Shown: positions 25,338 to 34,883, counted from the first letter of the stretch. The stretch is DNA of 57,068 bases from SXIZ01 sp040079795 (GCA_040079795.1 JBEBJQ010000016.1:1-57068); one strand, 5' to 3'. The notes: generated by a model from the letters alone, not told the origin. Numbers and translations are program-made.

Positions 25338-26155
25338 AATGCTTGCCTTGCCATTATCCAGCGGCCGGCAGCTAATAAAATAACGCTTTGTAAGAGCGGA
25401 ATATAAGCCAGTTTAAGCGTCCGCCATTCGGACAATTGCGCCAAATCAGATAACTGATAACCGGGGACAAGACATTTTAAAGCCGCCAGCACAGGCAAAT
25501 AGTAAGCTAACACACTGATAATGCCAGCCAGAAACGTCCAGATCAATATAGCCCAAACAGTAGCTTGCCGAACCGATTTCACCACCGCAGATAGCGCGGC
25601 CATCATAGCCGTAAAGGGGAGTATGGCTAAGGCCACGCTAACCGTTATGGCTAACAAGTTCTCGGATGCTGAAGAAAACAATGAGGCATCACGGTACAAT
25701 ACCAACGCCAAAACGGTTAATGCCGTCGACCCAATCAGCAACGCTTGAATAAGCATAGCGCCGAGAAACCGTCCGAAGAAGAGGCTGTCGCGACTGCTGC
25801 GCAAAACCATAAAGCGTAAAGTGCCACGCTCCCGGTCCGAACAGGTTTGATCAGCCGCAAGGCTAATGCTCAACAAGGGGAAAATAAGGAGGGCGAAATG
25901 CCAAAACACGCCGAACTCAGGAATAGGCCATTGACCTAAGGAGTTGAACCCAATAAAATCAAAAAAACTGAACTCTTGTATAAGGCCTTTGCCTTCCACT
26001 AACACATCGGCGGCAAATCTCAGCGGATAAAGCAGAATAAAATACCAAACGACTGCAAAAGTTCCCATGCTAAGCAAGCCTTTGCGGGTCAAAAAAGCCC
26101 GCTTCAATTCGAATTGGCTAATGAGCAAGAGCCGGTAAAAAAAACCAGAAGACAT
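25334..26155 (-). CDS. ABC-2 type transporter permease
   Basis: 273 aa with about six hydrophobic segments (near 28-50, 85-105, 130-155, 165-190, 200-225 and 245-268). The cytoplasmic segment DQTCSDRERGTLRFMVLRSS is the D..S.ERE.GTL signature of ABC-2 permeases. It overlaps the ATPase gene by 4 bp and follows the CDP-alcohol phosphatidyltransferase by 11 bp, so all are probably one operon. Export direction follows from family; substrate is not known. Confidence 0.9.
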   Translation of the reverse strand: MSSGFFYRLLLISQFELKRAFLTRKGLLSMGTFAVVWYFILLYPLRFAADVLVEGKGLIQEFSFFDFIGFNSLGQWPIPEFGVFWHFALLIFPLLSISLAADQTCSDRERGTLRFMVLRSSRDSLFFGRFLGAMLIQALLIGSTALTVLALVLYRDASLFSSASENLLAITVSVALAILPFTAMMAALSAVVKSVRQATVWAILIWTFLAGIISVLAYYLPVLAALKCLVPGYQLSDLAQLSEWRTLKLAYIPLLQSVILLAAGRWIMARQAL

Positions 26156-26166
26156 AGTTTTCCTTA

Positions 26167-26754
26167 TTAATGCTTAGAGCGGCTTAATAAAAACCAGATT
26201 GAGCGGACATTAGATTCTGGCCCTGACAAAAAAAGCGTAATCGCCACCTCTTCAAGCGCCGCCAGGATACCAATAACCGACGCGATACGGAACGGCCAAG
26301 CCATACCCCCCAAAAATAGCAAGCACAAACTAACGCCCATTGAGGCAGCGGCGAATTTTACCGCCCAGGTATGGTAGCTGGTAAAACAGCCAAATTTACA
26401 AAATCCCACCAATGCGGGCAGCAGGCAACTGGCTAAAAACAAAGCCACATAAAACCATTCCTGGCTGACTGTCCTTGGCCATAACCACCAGCATCCTAGG
26501 GGAATAGTCAAATAAATCACCACATCCGCCCAGCTATCCAGAGTCGCGCCAAACTGCGACATCTGCCCCATCAAGCGCGCCACAAAGCCATCCAGTAAGT
26601 CACTTAAAAACGATACCGCGAGCAGCCCCATAAAAAGTAGCCCATAGCCATGCCAAGCTAACCATAATAAACCAGGTGCCGCGACAAAACGGAATCCGGT
26701 CAATAAATTCGGCACAGTAAGTTTTGTCTGTTCAATGGCTTGCGTGTCGTTCAT
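26167..26754 (-). CDS. CDP-alcohol phosphatidyltransferase family membrane protein
   Basis: 195 aa with several membrane helices. The complete catalytic signature D(x2)DG(x2)AR(x8)G(x3)D(x3)D is visible as SDLLDGFVARL followed by FGATLDSWAD (about residues 51-77), so it should transfer a phosphatidyl group from a CDP-activated lipid to an alcohol. The acceptor (glycerol-3-P, inositol-P, serine or other) cannot be told from sequence. Its start overlaps the EEP gene stop by 4 bp. It is unlikely to be the housekeeping PgsA, given its context and divergent C-terminus. Confidence 0.88.
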   Translation of the reverse strand: MNDTQAIEQTKLTVPNLLTGFRFVAAPGLLWLAWHGYGLLFMGLLAVSFLSDLLDGFVARLMGQMSQFGATLDSWADVVIYLTIPLGCWWLWPRTVSQEWFYVALFLASCLLPALVGFCKFGCFTSYHTWAVKFAAASMGVSLCLLFLGGMAWPFRIASVIGILAALEEVAITLFLSGPESNVRSIWFLLSRSKH

Positions 26755-27500
26755 AGTCTAAACCGGGCAGTAAGGGGAACGTGGTCAGAAAGCGAGCGCC
26801 AAGGGGCTTGACCTAAACGGTCACAAGCAATCGGCATCAAGCCCCGGTAATAAATGCGATCCATTGGCAATACCGGCAACCAGGCTGGGAACGTGCGCGC
26901 AAACCGTCCATGGGTTTCCCGAAACACCTCCTGCAAACCCAGATGTTCGTAAAAATGCCGTTCTATACGACCGCACCAATCATTAAAATCCCCGGCGACA
27001 ATCAAGGGGGCATCGTGCGGGACATGGCTTTCAATACGCTCACATAAACTGGTTGCCTGCCGTAACCGCTCACGCCCAGTCAGCCCAAAATGCAAGCAAA
27101 CGATATGCAACGCTTGGCTGCTTTGCGGCAAGCGGATCACCCCATGTAAAAGACTGCGGCTCGCCCAGGGATAGGGCGAAACATCAATATTCTCCCAGCT
27201 TTCAAAAGGAAATTTACTTAATATGGCGTTGCCATGATGACCGAATTTATGATTCACATTTTGACCATACACATGAAATGGCCAAATACCTTCCGCGATA
27301 AATTCAAATTGGGACAGTTCCGGCCAGTTCTCGATGTTATTTTGATGTTTTTGATGTTCGCCTTGCATTTCCTGAAGCAACAATACATCAGCATTCGTGG
27401 CAATTAAAGCGTCCCGAATTTGATGCAATACAAAACGTCTGTTGGAATTAAAGCCTTTATGAATGTTATAGGTTAATACTTTTAATCCGGTAGAATTCAT
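26751..27500 (-). CDS. Endonuclease/exonuclease/phosphatase (EEP) family protein
   Basis: 249 aa without signal peptide. EEP catalytic motifs are in order: TYNIHKG (about 10-16), LLLQEM (metal-binding Glu), VAGDFNDW (Asp and Asn), and LSDHVPL near the C-terminus (Asp-His pair). It resembles the YbhP-type proteins that in Escherichia coli sit next to a cardiolipin synthase, so a phosphodiesterase acting on lipid head groups is as plausible as a nuclease. It overlaps the CDP-alcohol phosphatidyltransferase gene by 4 bp, which favours a joint role. Confidence 0.88.
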   Translation of the reverse strand: MNSTGLKVLTYNIHKGFNSNRRFVLHQIRDALIATNADVLLLQEMQGEHQKHQNNIENWPELSQFEFIAEGIWPFHVYGQNVNHKFGHHGNAILSKFPFESWENIDVSPYPWASRSLLHGVIRLPQSSQALHIVCLHFGLTGRERLRQATSLCERIESHVPHDAPLIVAGDFNDWCGRIERHFYEHLGLQEVFRETHGRFARTFPAWLPVLPMDRIYYRGLMPIACDRLGQAPWRSLSDHVPLTARFRL

Positions 27501-27538
27501 CTATTCGCCCCTAATGAGTGCGGTGAAGCCCTGCTACG

Positions 27539-28042
27539 CTAATAAGGGCGCTTGCGAATATGCAGCCTATACAAAATAGGGGAGATAAACTCCTCAATCA
27601 AGAAAAAAAGTCCAACGGTTAAGGCAATTTCAATAGCACCTAAATTTAAGCTGTCATCTAAAAGCCAAACCGGTAATAACGTTTCCGGGACAGTATCCAG
27701 CCCGCGCGCATGGCTGCTTTCCCTATACCCGCACCGGCGTTTTAAAAAACTGGCCAACAAATCCCCAGCCATAGTCAAAGCGCCAAATTGTGCGCCGGTT
27801 AAAGCATCCAGCCCAAACAAAAGCGCTGCGCCCATACTGGATAATAGCGCAGCACACAGACCCCGCCAGGTTTTGCTGCTACCAAATAACCGCTGCCGGT
27901 CAGGCAACATAAAACCGTTATCTACAGGCCTTGCTAAATGTTTCCCCATCAGGGTATTAACAACGATGGGGGCACCGTTAACAACCAAAAGCAATATCAG
28001 CGCCTGAAAAACGCAAATCCAATTGAATGATAACAAGGTCAT
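27539..28042 (-). CDS. CDP-archaeol synthase-like membrane protein (CarS/CdsA superfamily)
   Basis: 167 aa with four or five hydrophobic segments. It carries the CarS/CdsA-type pattern: RLFGSSKTWRGL (about 50-61), then GDLLASFLKRRCG (about 92-104) and GLDTVPETLLPVWL (about 113-126). These motifs line the Mg-CTP site in CDP-archaeol and CDP-diacylglycerol synthases, which activate a lipid phosphate with CTP. In a bacterium the substrate would not be archaeol; phosphatidic acid or another lipid phosphate is likelier. It is 38 bp upstream of the EEP gene and 62 bp after rpiA. It could be the first enzyme of a CDP-lipid pathway completed by the neighbouring transferase. Confidence 0.82.
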   Translation of the reverse strand: MTLLSFNWICVFQALILLLVVNGAPIVVNTLMGKHLARPVDNGFMLPDRQRLFGSSKTWRGLCAALLSSMGAALLFGLDALTGAQFGALTMAGDLLASFLKRRCGYRESSHARGLDTVPETLLPVWLLDDSLNLGAIEIALTVGLFFLIEEFISPILYRLHIRKRPY

Positions 28043-28104
28043 ATTAAAAGCTACAGCCTTTCAAACATCCTTCCGTTTGACATTGATAGCATAACTATTA
28101 AATG

Positions 28105-28758
28105 TTACATGGTTACAATATCATTCCCTTTACTAATTAACACCACATCCGCCGGACGCTGCGCAAACAGACCCACGGTCACTACCCCCGGAATATCATT
28201 AATCAGTTTTTCCAAGGCCTTAGGATCCAAAATGGTTAAATTATGCACATCCAAAATCTCGCAACTATTATCAGTAATACAGTGTTCACGCCAGATCGGT
28301 TGGCCGCCTAATTTTACCAATTCACGGGCAACAAAGCTCCGCGCCATCGGAATCACTTCCACCGGCAACGGAAATTTACCCAACACATCAACGTATTTAG
28401 ACTCATCTGCAATACAAATGAATTTTTTACTGGCACCGGCAATGATTTTTTCGCGCGTTAACGCTGCACCACCGCCTTTGATACATTGCCGCTGGGCATT
28501 CACTTCATCGGCACCATCTACATAAACTTCCAGGCCGTTGACGGCATTGAGTTCCAGCACAGGAATACCGATTTTTTTGAGGTGTTCAGTGGTTTTAATC
28601 GAGCTGGAGACCGCCCCTTCAATATCCATACGCAAATCTGCCAGGAGATTGATGAAATGGGTAACGGTGGAGCCTGTGCCGACGCCGATAATGGCAATGT
28701 CTTTAATGTAAGGGATAGCGGCTTGGGCAACGAGTTGTTTTAATTCATCTTGGGTCAT
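28105..28758 (-). CDS. rpiA: Ribose-5-phosphate isomerase A
   Basis: 217 aa. It interconverts ribose-5-P and ribulose-5-P in the pentose phosphate pathway. Family motifs are IGVGTGSTVTHFI (24-36), YVDGADEVN (with catalytic Asp), KGGGAALTREKI, and the C-terminal PGVVTVGLFAQRPADVVL. It is read leftwards, with a 241-bp gap to the divergent hldE. The close downstream lipid/ABC genes may be partly read from its promoter. Confidence 0.97.
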   Translation of the reverse strand: MTQDELKQLVAQAAIPYIKDIAIIGVGTGSTVTHFINLLADLRMDIEGAVSSSIKTTEHLKKIGIPVLELNAVNGLEVYVDGADEVNAQRQCIKGGGAALTREKIIAGASKKFICIADESKYVDVLGKFPLPVEVIPMARSFVARELVKLGGQPIWREHCITDNSCEILDVHNLTILDPKALEKLINDIPGVVTVGLFAQRPADVVLISKGNDIVTM

Positions 28759-29035
28759 GGTGGGTATTCCAGAAAGTTAATAAAAATTATCATGGAATAA
28801 TACCTTAAATATGCCTGCACTTCAGATGATTTTTTTGCATCGGTTAACAAACCTGACGAGAGCAGCAGCTATAAGGTGAGAAAACCTTGTTGTTGTTCAA
28901 GTTACCAACGGACATAGCGCCATAACCAAAATCCAACAGACCAAACCAATAATATTTGATTGATTCAATCAGCGCCGTAACAAATCACAAAACGTTATAA
29001 TGGCATCCTTTTTAGCAATGCCTGTGGCGAAAACG

Positions 29036-30466
29036 ATGCAATTACCTGATTTTTCATCTGTGCGCGTGTTAGTGGTCGGCGATTTAATGTTAGACCGTTA
29101 TTGGCACGGTTCAACCTCCAGAATTTCGCCTGAAGCGCCAGTGCCGATTGTGCATGTTAAGCAAAATGAACAGCGTGCCGGTGGCGCAGGAAATGTCGCA
29201 TTAAACCTTGCGGCCCTGGGTGCAAAAGCAACAGTGCTGGGCTTTAGCGGCAAGGACGAAGCAGCTGAAGCGTTACAAACACTTTTGCAGGCTGCCGGGG
29301 TGTTGTGTTTATTAGAACAAGTTGAGACTTGCGCGACGATTACTAAATTAAGGGTGATAAGTCGGCATCAGCAATTGATCCGCCTGGATTTTGAAGATGG
29401 CTTTCATGGCTTGGACAGCGATAATTTATTGCACCGCTATCATGCTGAGCTGGAACAGACTCAGGCAGTAGTATTGTCGGATTATGGCAAAGGCACATTA
29501 ACCGCGGTGCGGCAGTTTATTGAACTGGCACGGCGCTTAAAAAAACCGGTTTTGGTTGACCCGAAAGGCACAGATTTTAGCCTTTATAAGCAGGCGACGG
29601 TGCTGACCCCGAATTTAAGTGAATTTGAAGCCGTGGTAGGTAAATGTCTCGATCAGCAGCAGTTGGTTGAAAAAGGCATGAATTTATTGGCTGAGCTGGA
29701 ACTTGAAGCATTACTGGTTACCCGCGGTGAACACGGTATGAGTTTACTGAGCCGGGATGCTGCGCCATTACATCTACCAACTCATGCGCGGGAGGTATTT
29801 GATGTAACCGGTGCAGGCGATACGGTCATTTCGGTGTTGGCGGCGAGTATAGCGGCTAAGAAATCATTGGAAGAGGCAACCGCCTTAGCCAATGTCGGTG
29901 CGGGTATTGTGGTGGGGAAATTGGGTACAGCAACCGTGACTCCACAAGAATTTAACTATGCGCTTTCCGGGCAACGGGCCCAGCAACGGGGTGTTTGTAG
30001 CCTAACCTTTGCGTTACAGGCTATTAAGCAAGCCAAAGCGGCAGGAGAGAAAATTGTAGCCACCAATGGCTGTTTCGATATTTTGCACCCGGGGCATATC
30101 CGCTATATGCAGCAGGCAAAAGCGTTGGGGGACCGATTGATTTTATTAGTCAACAGCGATGCCTCGGTTAAGCGTTTAAAAGGCCCAGCGCGCCCGGTTA
30201 ATGACCTTAACTATCGCATGGAAATGCTGGCGGCTCTGGAATGTGTCGATTGGGTAGTGGCCTTTGACGAAGATACCCCTGCCACACTCATTGCACAAAT
30301 ACTGCCGGATATTTTGGTGAAAGGCGGTGATTATCAGGATGTAACGGCGATAGTGGGCTACACAAGTGTGGTGCAAAATGGCGGTGAAGTTAGAATTTTG
30401 CCGTTTGTGAAAGGCCATTCAACTACCAGCATTATCGAAACCATTCAGGGCAAGCAACATGAATAA
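29036..30466 (+). CDS. hldE: Bifunctional heptose kinase / adenylyltransferase HldE
   Basis: About 476 aa from the ATG at 29036. The N-terminal PfkB-type kinase (about 1-310; RAGGAGNVALNLAALGA, DVTGAGDTV) phosphorylates heptose-7-P. The C-terminal nucleotidyltransferase (ATNGCFDILHPGHIRYM) makes ADP-heptose for the LPS core. Upstream in-frame ATGs exist at 29000 and 29018. I prefer 29036 because the E. coli protein begins a few residues before LPEF, here LPDF, and because a TATAAT (28996-29001) overlaps the first ATG. No candidate start has a strong ribosome site, so this is uncertain. The end overlaps ubiA by 8 bp. Confidence 0.95.
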   Translation: MQLPDFSSVRVLVVGDLMLDRYWHGSTSRISPEAPVPIVHVKQNEQRAGGAGNVALNLAALGAKATVLGFSGKDEAAEALQTLLQAAGVLCLLEQVETCATITKLRVISRHQQLIRLDFEDGFHGLDSDNLLHRYHAELEQTQAVVLSDYGKGTLTAVRQFIELARRLKKPVLVDPKGTDFSLYKQATVLTPNLSEFEAVVGKCLDQQQLVEKGMNLLAELELEALLVTRGEHGMSLLSRDAAPLHLPTHAREVFDVTGAGDTVISVLAASIAAKKSLEEATALANVGAGIVVGKLGTATVTPQEFNYALSGQRAQQRGVCSLTFALQAIKQAKAAGEKIVATNGCFDILHPGHIRYMQQAKALGDRLILLVNSDASVKRLKGPARPVNDLNYRMEMLAALECVDWVVAFDEDTPATLIAQILPDILVKGGDYQDVTAIVGYTSVVQNGGEVRILPFVKGHSTTSIIETIQGKQHE

Positions 30467-31331
30467 AGCTTGGGTTTTGGACAGGGCACAGCAATATTGG
30501 CTACTGGGACGTTTTGATAAACCGATTGGGATTTTTATTTTACTCTGGCCTGCGTTGTGGGCCTTATGGGTAGCAGGTAATGGCAAGCCCGATTTAACAG
30601 TGCTGACGGTATTTTGTCTGGGGGTGGTATTCATGCGCGCCGCCGGATGTGTCATTAATGATTATGCAGACCGGGAATTTGACCCACATGTCGAGCGTAC
30701 CAGGAAACGCCCCATTGCGGCCGGTAGGGTAAAGCCAAAGGAGGCGCTATGGCTGTTTGTCCTATTATGTCTAATTTCTTTTGGACTGGTGTTGCTGCTT
30801 AATGTTTACACCATACTGTTGTCGTTTGTCGGCGCATTTTTAGCCGCCAGTTACCCCTTTATGAAACGCTATACACAATTGCCGCAAGCCTACTTGGGCA
30901 TAGCCTTTGGCTGGGCGGTGCCAATGGCGTTCGCCGCGCAAACCAACCAGATTCCACTGGTAGGCTGGTTAATGTATGCCGCAGTGATTTTATGGGCGTT
31001 GGTTTATGACACCATGTACGCAATGGTGGATAAAGAGGATGATTTAAAAATAGGGGTTAAATCCACGGCTATCTTGTTTGGTGCGTATGATCGGCACATT
31101 ATGGCCGTTTTGCAGGTAACCATTATAGGGCTATTACTTGTCATTGGGCATTTACAAGGATTAGGAAGGGCTTATTATTTGGGGGCGTTGGTTGCTGCTG
31201 GTTTTTCAGTTTATCAACAAACTTTGATTTTTAAACGCGAAAAAACGCAGTGCTTTAAGGCGTTTTTAAATAATAACTGGTATGGGTTGGCGGTGTTTAT
31301 TGGATTGGTCATGGATTACACAATCCGATAA
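30459..31331 (+). CDS. ubiA: 4-hydroxybenzoate polyprenyltransferase UbiA
   Basis: 290 aa with about eight membrane helices. It prenylates 4-hydroxybenzoate in ubiquinone synthesis. Both Asp-rich prenyl-diphosphate motifs are present: NDYADREFDPHVERT (about 67-81) and DTMYAMVDKEDDLKIG (about 183-198). It begins inside the last codons of hldE (8-bp overlap), so translation is coupled although the pathways are unrelated. ubiC is not adjacent. It is convergent with erpA, and the 70-bp gap shows no obvious terminator. Confidence 0.96.
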   Translation: MNKAWVLDRAQQYWLLGRFDKPIGIFILLWPALWALWVAGNGKPDLTVLTVFCLGVVFMRAAGCVINDYADREFDPHVERTRKRPIAAGRVKPKEALWLFVLLCLISFGLVLLLNVYTILLSFVGAFLAASYPFMKRYTQLPQAYLGIAFGWAVPMAFAAQTNQIPLVGWLMYAAVILWALVYDTMYAMVDKEDDLKIGVKSTAILFGAYDRHIMAVLQVTIIGLLLVIGHLQGLGRAYYLGALVAAGFSVYQQTLIFKREKTQCFKAFLNNNWYGLAVFIGLVMDYTIR

Positions 31332-31401
31332 CAGGATGACTTTAACAACCAGTAAAAGCCATCCATTTCTACCATCTGATTAGTACAACCAAGCTTAAAG
31401 C

Positions 31402-31734
31402 TTAAGCGGAAAAAGACGACCCACAACCACAAGTTGTCGTGGCATTTGGGTTACGGATTACAAACTGCGCACCGTTAACATCTTCTTTATAATCAATCTC
31501 AGCGCCATTAAGGTACTGGATGCTCATAGAATCAATCAATACCGTTACGCCAGCTTTTTCAATACACGTATCATCTTCGTTAACTTCTTCATCAAACGTG
31601 AAGCCGTATTTAAAACCGGAACAACCGCCGCCTGATACGTATACACGCAGTTTTAAATCATCGTTTCCTTCTTCAGCGATCAATTCGCTTACTTTGGTAG
31701 CGGCATTATCAGAAAAAATAATGGGGGTAGTCAT
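31402..31734 (-). CDS. erpA: Iron-sulfur cluster insertion protein ErpA
   Basis: 110 aa A-type carrier. The three ligand cysteines are present: Cys38 in GGGCSGFKYGF and Cys102/Cys104 in TTCGCGSSF. ErpA passes 4Fe-4S clusters to apo-enzymes, including those of isoprenoid synthesis and respiration. Sequence around FTFDEEVNEDD and SMSIQYLNGAEIDYKED fits ErpA better than IscA. It is a single gene with its own upstream gap of 116 bp to tyrS. Confidence 0.95.
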   Translation of the reverse strand: MTTPIIFSDNAATKVSELIAEEGNDDLKLRVYVSGGGCSGFKYGFTFDEEVNEDDTCIEKAGVTVLIDSMSIQYLNGAEIDYKEDVNGAQFVIRNPNATTTCGCGSSFSA

Positions 31735-31850
31735 AATAAATCGATTATTAAAAGTGATTAAATTCGGTTTTGATTATGATCATCCCTAGCGTTTTAGTCA
31801 AGAATTATAGCGACTAAAACGTTAAGACGATCTAATTATTTTTTAAAACT

Positions 31851-33050
31851 TTATGCAGTTAAGGCTATCCTGGCGAATTTTCTTTTGCCCACCTGATACA
31901 CCTGCCTGGTTCCCGGCATGACCATTAACTTAGGGTCAGCGACTTTTTCACCTTCAATCTTGACACCGCCCTGCTTGATCATCCTTATGGCTTCGGAAGT
32001 GCTCTCAGTTAAACCGGCCTCTTTTAAAATATTGGCAATGGCGATACCCTCCGCAACCACATTTAATGTGACCTCCAGCATTTCATCGGGTATCGCATTG
32101 CGCTGAAAACGTGCTTCAAAATCCACCAAGGCTTTTTCTGCGGCTTGGGCATTATGAAAACGGGTAATTATTTCCTGTGCAAAGGCTACTTTACACGTTC
32201 TCGGGTTCATATCGCCCTGAGCGCATGCTTTCCGCCAGGCTTCCACTTGTTGCATGGGTTGAAAGCTCAATAATTCATAATAACGCCACATTAATTCATC
32301 CGAAATAGACATGACTTTGCCGAACATATCTTCCGCTGAATCTTTAATACCTATATAGTTACCAAGCGATTTGGACATTTTCTGCACACCGTCCAACCCT
32401 TCCAGAATCGGCATGGTCATAACCACCTGCGGTGATTGCCCATAAATTTCCTGTAACTGCCGACCCACTAATAAATTAAATTTTTGATCAGTACCGCCCA
32501 GCTCCACATCTGAGCGCATCGCAACTGAATCGTAACCTTGTATTAAAGGATATAACAATTCATGAATAGCTATTGGCTGACCACTTCTGTAGCGTTTATT
32601 AAAGTCATCCCGTTCCAGCATTCTTGCCACAGTATGCTTAGCAGCAAGTTGAATTAATTCTGAAGGTGACATTTTTTCTAACCATTCAGAATTAAATAGC
32701 ACCTCCGTTTTTTCAGGATTTAGAATTTTAAAGACCTGCTCCTGATAGGTTAATGCATTCGCCATAACATCTTCTTTGGATAGCGGCTTACGCGTCACAT
32801 TCTTGCCAGTGGGGTCGCCGATCATCGCAGTAAAATCGCCAATAAGAAATAAAATGTCATGCCCGGCATCCTGAAACTGCTTTAACTTATTTATTAAAAC
32901 GGTGTGCCCAAGATGCAAATCAGGCGCGGTTGGGTCAAACCCCGCTTTTATTCTGAGTGGTTTTCCCCCTTGTAGTTTCTTCAGCAAGTCCGCTTCAATT
33001 AAGATTTCATCAGACCCTCTTCGCAGTTGCGCTAGTATACTTTCTTGCAA
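31851..33050 (-). CDS. tyrS: Tyrosyl-tRNA synthetase
   Basis: 399 aa, class I synthetase of the TyrZ-like subgroup. HIGH is HLGHT (about 46-50) and KMSKS is at about 231-235 (DGVQKMSKSLGN). The tRNA-binding S4-like C-terminus includes IRMIKQGGVKIEGEKV. It is divergent from the M23 peptidase gene across 145 bp, an arrangement also seen in Pseudomonas. Confidence 0.97.
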   Translation of the reverse strand: MQESILAQLRRGSDEILIEADLLKKLQGGKPLRIKAGFDPTAPDLHLGHTVLINKLKQFQDAGHDILFLIGDFTAMIGDPTGKNVTRKPLSKEDVMANALTYQEQVFKILNPEKTEVLFNSEWLEKMSPSELIQLAAKHTVARMLERDDFNKRYRSGQPIAIHELLYPLIQGYDSVAMRSDVELGGTDQKFNLLVGRQLQEIYGQSPQVVMTMPILEGLDGVQKMSKSLGNYIGIKDSAEDMFGKVMSISDELMWRYYELLSFQPMQQVEAWRKACAQGDMNPRTCKVAFAQEIITRFHNAQAAEKALVDFEARFQRNAIPDEMLEVTLNVVAEGIAIANILKEAGLTESTSEAIRMIKQGGVKIEGEKVADPKLMVMPGTRQVYQVGKRKFARIALTA

Positions 33051-33124
33051 TTTAATTCTCCCGCTATATACTTAAAATTCGATGTTAATAATAGTAATTA
33101 AGGCTATTTAATTATTCACTGTAC

Positions 33125-33195
33125 TATAATTGTTGGCATAATTTATAAAAATCACTTAAAATCCCGAGTAATTTAACTATAGGCTAAATAATATT
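33125..33195 (+). promoter_or_regulatory. Candidate promoter of the M23 peptidase gene
   Basis: TATAAT at 33125-33130 lies 65 bp before the GTG start. The 145-bp region between the two divergent genes is very AT-rich, and a second AT-rich hexamer (TTATAA, about 33143) is also possible, so assignment is tentative. Confidence 0.35.
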
Positions 33196-34845
33196 GTGAA
33201 AAATATATATAAACCTTTATTTTTGGGCATTAGCCTAGTCTTGGCAGTCAATTCTAACGTTGCCAACGCCAAACATGCATCAGCTAAGCATGAGCTTAAG
33301 CAGTCTTCCCATAAGCAACACGCCAATCAAAAATCTTCAAAAGCCGCTAAAGATACCGCCAAACAAGTTGCTGGTAAACAGCATAGCCCTAAAATAATAC
33401 AAGCCCATATTACCAAACCTAACTCAGTAAATTATCAAAAATCTTCATCGGCACTTTCCAAAGAGAATAAGAGCGCAACCAGGCAAGCGCTTGCCAAACA
33501 TCAAGAACAAGCCCATAAACTAACTCAGTCTGCGAAGCTACCTGAAGCTGATGCAACCCGTGATTCTGAAACAGAAGAAGTTGCTTCTAGTCAAAACACT
33601 GATACAACAGAGCTTAACAATGGCGTTACTATTTATAACGGTGAAGCAACTTCCGAATCGGCTGCATACACTCAATTTCCGGCTTTTAAAAATCATCGGA
33701 CTACATTTTACAAGATCAAAGGCGGCGACACTATCGCCAGCATCTTTGAAAATCTTAAGCTAAATGACAAAATCATTCGTAACCGTAAAATCAACCGCCA
33801 ATTTAGATCCCTTATTCCAGGAAAAATTCTCAGCATTAACACCAACGCCAGAGGTGAATTAACCAGTTTGGCATATAAAAGCAACCGCTTTAACGATTTG
33901 ATGAATTCTTCAACCAACCACGAAGAAGGTAACCAGAATCTAACCGGTAATGCTGAGACTTTTTCCTCTGAAACCCCAAGTTCCAGAACACTGGGTCAAA
34001 TTAAACATGTTAGTACACATGTGATCGTACAGTCTTCTTTAGAACAAGCCAGCAAAAACGCGGGGCTCCCTAAAAAAATCACCAAACAACTTACAGATAT
34101 TTTTGCATGGGATATTGATTTCTCCCAAAACTTACGCCCTAACGACCAGTTTACGGTTGTTTATGAAAAAATATTTGAAAACGGCAGAGCCATTGACACT
34201 GGGGACGTTGTTGCGGCTGAATTTATTAATCAAGGCGAAAGCCATCAAGCGGTAAGATATAAAGACAACAACGGCTTTATGAATTACTACACCCCAGAAG
34301 GCGAAGGAATGCGCAGACCATTTCTAAGAAATCCCTTGGATTATGCAAAAGTGAGTTCAGTCTTTAATCCTTCCCGTAGACACCCTATCTTAAACCGTAT
34401 CCGGGCCCATAAAGGCGTTGACTATGCGGCGAGTACAGGAACGCCTATTAAATCAACTGGTGATGGGAGAGTTGCTTATAAAGGCAGAAAAGGCGGTTAT
34501 GGTCAAGTTGTGATGATTCAGCACGGTAATGAATACACGACGTTGTATGCGCATCTTTCTGAATTTAATGAAAGCCTAAACGAAGGCAGCGAAGTAAAAC
34601 AAGGGCAAGTTATCGGCTATGTGGGCAGGACTGGTTTGGCTACAGGCCCTCATTTACATTATGAATTTCTGGTCAATGGTGTCCACAAAGACCCTTTAAA
34701 CGTGAAGTTACCGCACTCTTTACCCATCAATAAGGCGTTATTATCTTATTTTAGGACCCAAACCAGACCTTTATTAGCACAATTAGAGCAAGCTAAAACG
34801 ACAATGCTGGCTAGAAACGCCCAACAAAATTTGCAGGAAGAATAA
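33196..34845 (+). CDS. Murein endopeptidase, M23 family with OapA/LysM-like domain (MepM-like)
   Basis: 549 aa starting at GTG. N-terminal membrane anchor or signal (about 5-25, PLFLGISLVLAVNSNVANA), then a Lys/Gln/His-rich low-complexity linker to about residue 160. An OapA/LysM-like domain (about 170-220; YKIKGGDTIASIFENLKLND) and a lysostaphin-type M23 domain (about 395-500) follow. The zinc ligands HKGVD (HxxxD) and HLHYEF (HxH) are intact, so it should cut peptidoglycan cross-links. The long basic linker is the unusual part and may bind wall or nucleic polyanions. Confidence 0.93.
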   Translation: MKNIYKPLFLGISLVLAVNSNVANAKHASAKHELKQSSHKQHANQKSSKAAKDTAKQVAGKQHSPKIIQAHITKPNSVNYQKSSSALSKENKSATRQALAKHQEQAHKLTQSAKLPEADATRDSETEEVASSQNTDTTELNNGVTIYNGEATSESAAYTQFPAFKNHRTTFYKIKGGDTIASIFENLKLNDKIIRNRKINRQFRSLIPGKILSINTNARGELTSLAYKSNRFNDLMNSSTNHEEGNQNLTGNAETFSSETPSSRTLGQIKHVSTHVIVQSSLEQASKNAGLPKKITKQLTDIFAWDIDFSQNLRPNDQFTVVYEKIFENGRAIDTGDVVAAEFINQGESHQAVRYKDNNGFMNYYTPEGEGMRRPFLRNPLDYAKVSSVFNPSRRHPILNRIRAHKGVDYAASTGTPIKSTGDGRVAYKGRKGGYGQVVMIQHGNEYTTLYAHLSEFNESLNEGSEVKQGQVIGYVGRTGLATGPHLHYEFLVNGVHKDPLNVKLPHSLPINKALLSYFRTQTRPLLAQLEQAKTTMLARNAQQNLQEE

Positions 34846-34883
34846 ATTCCTTAACCTTTTTAATATCAGCATCTAAAGTTAAA

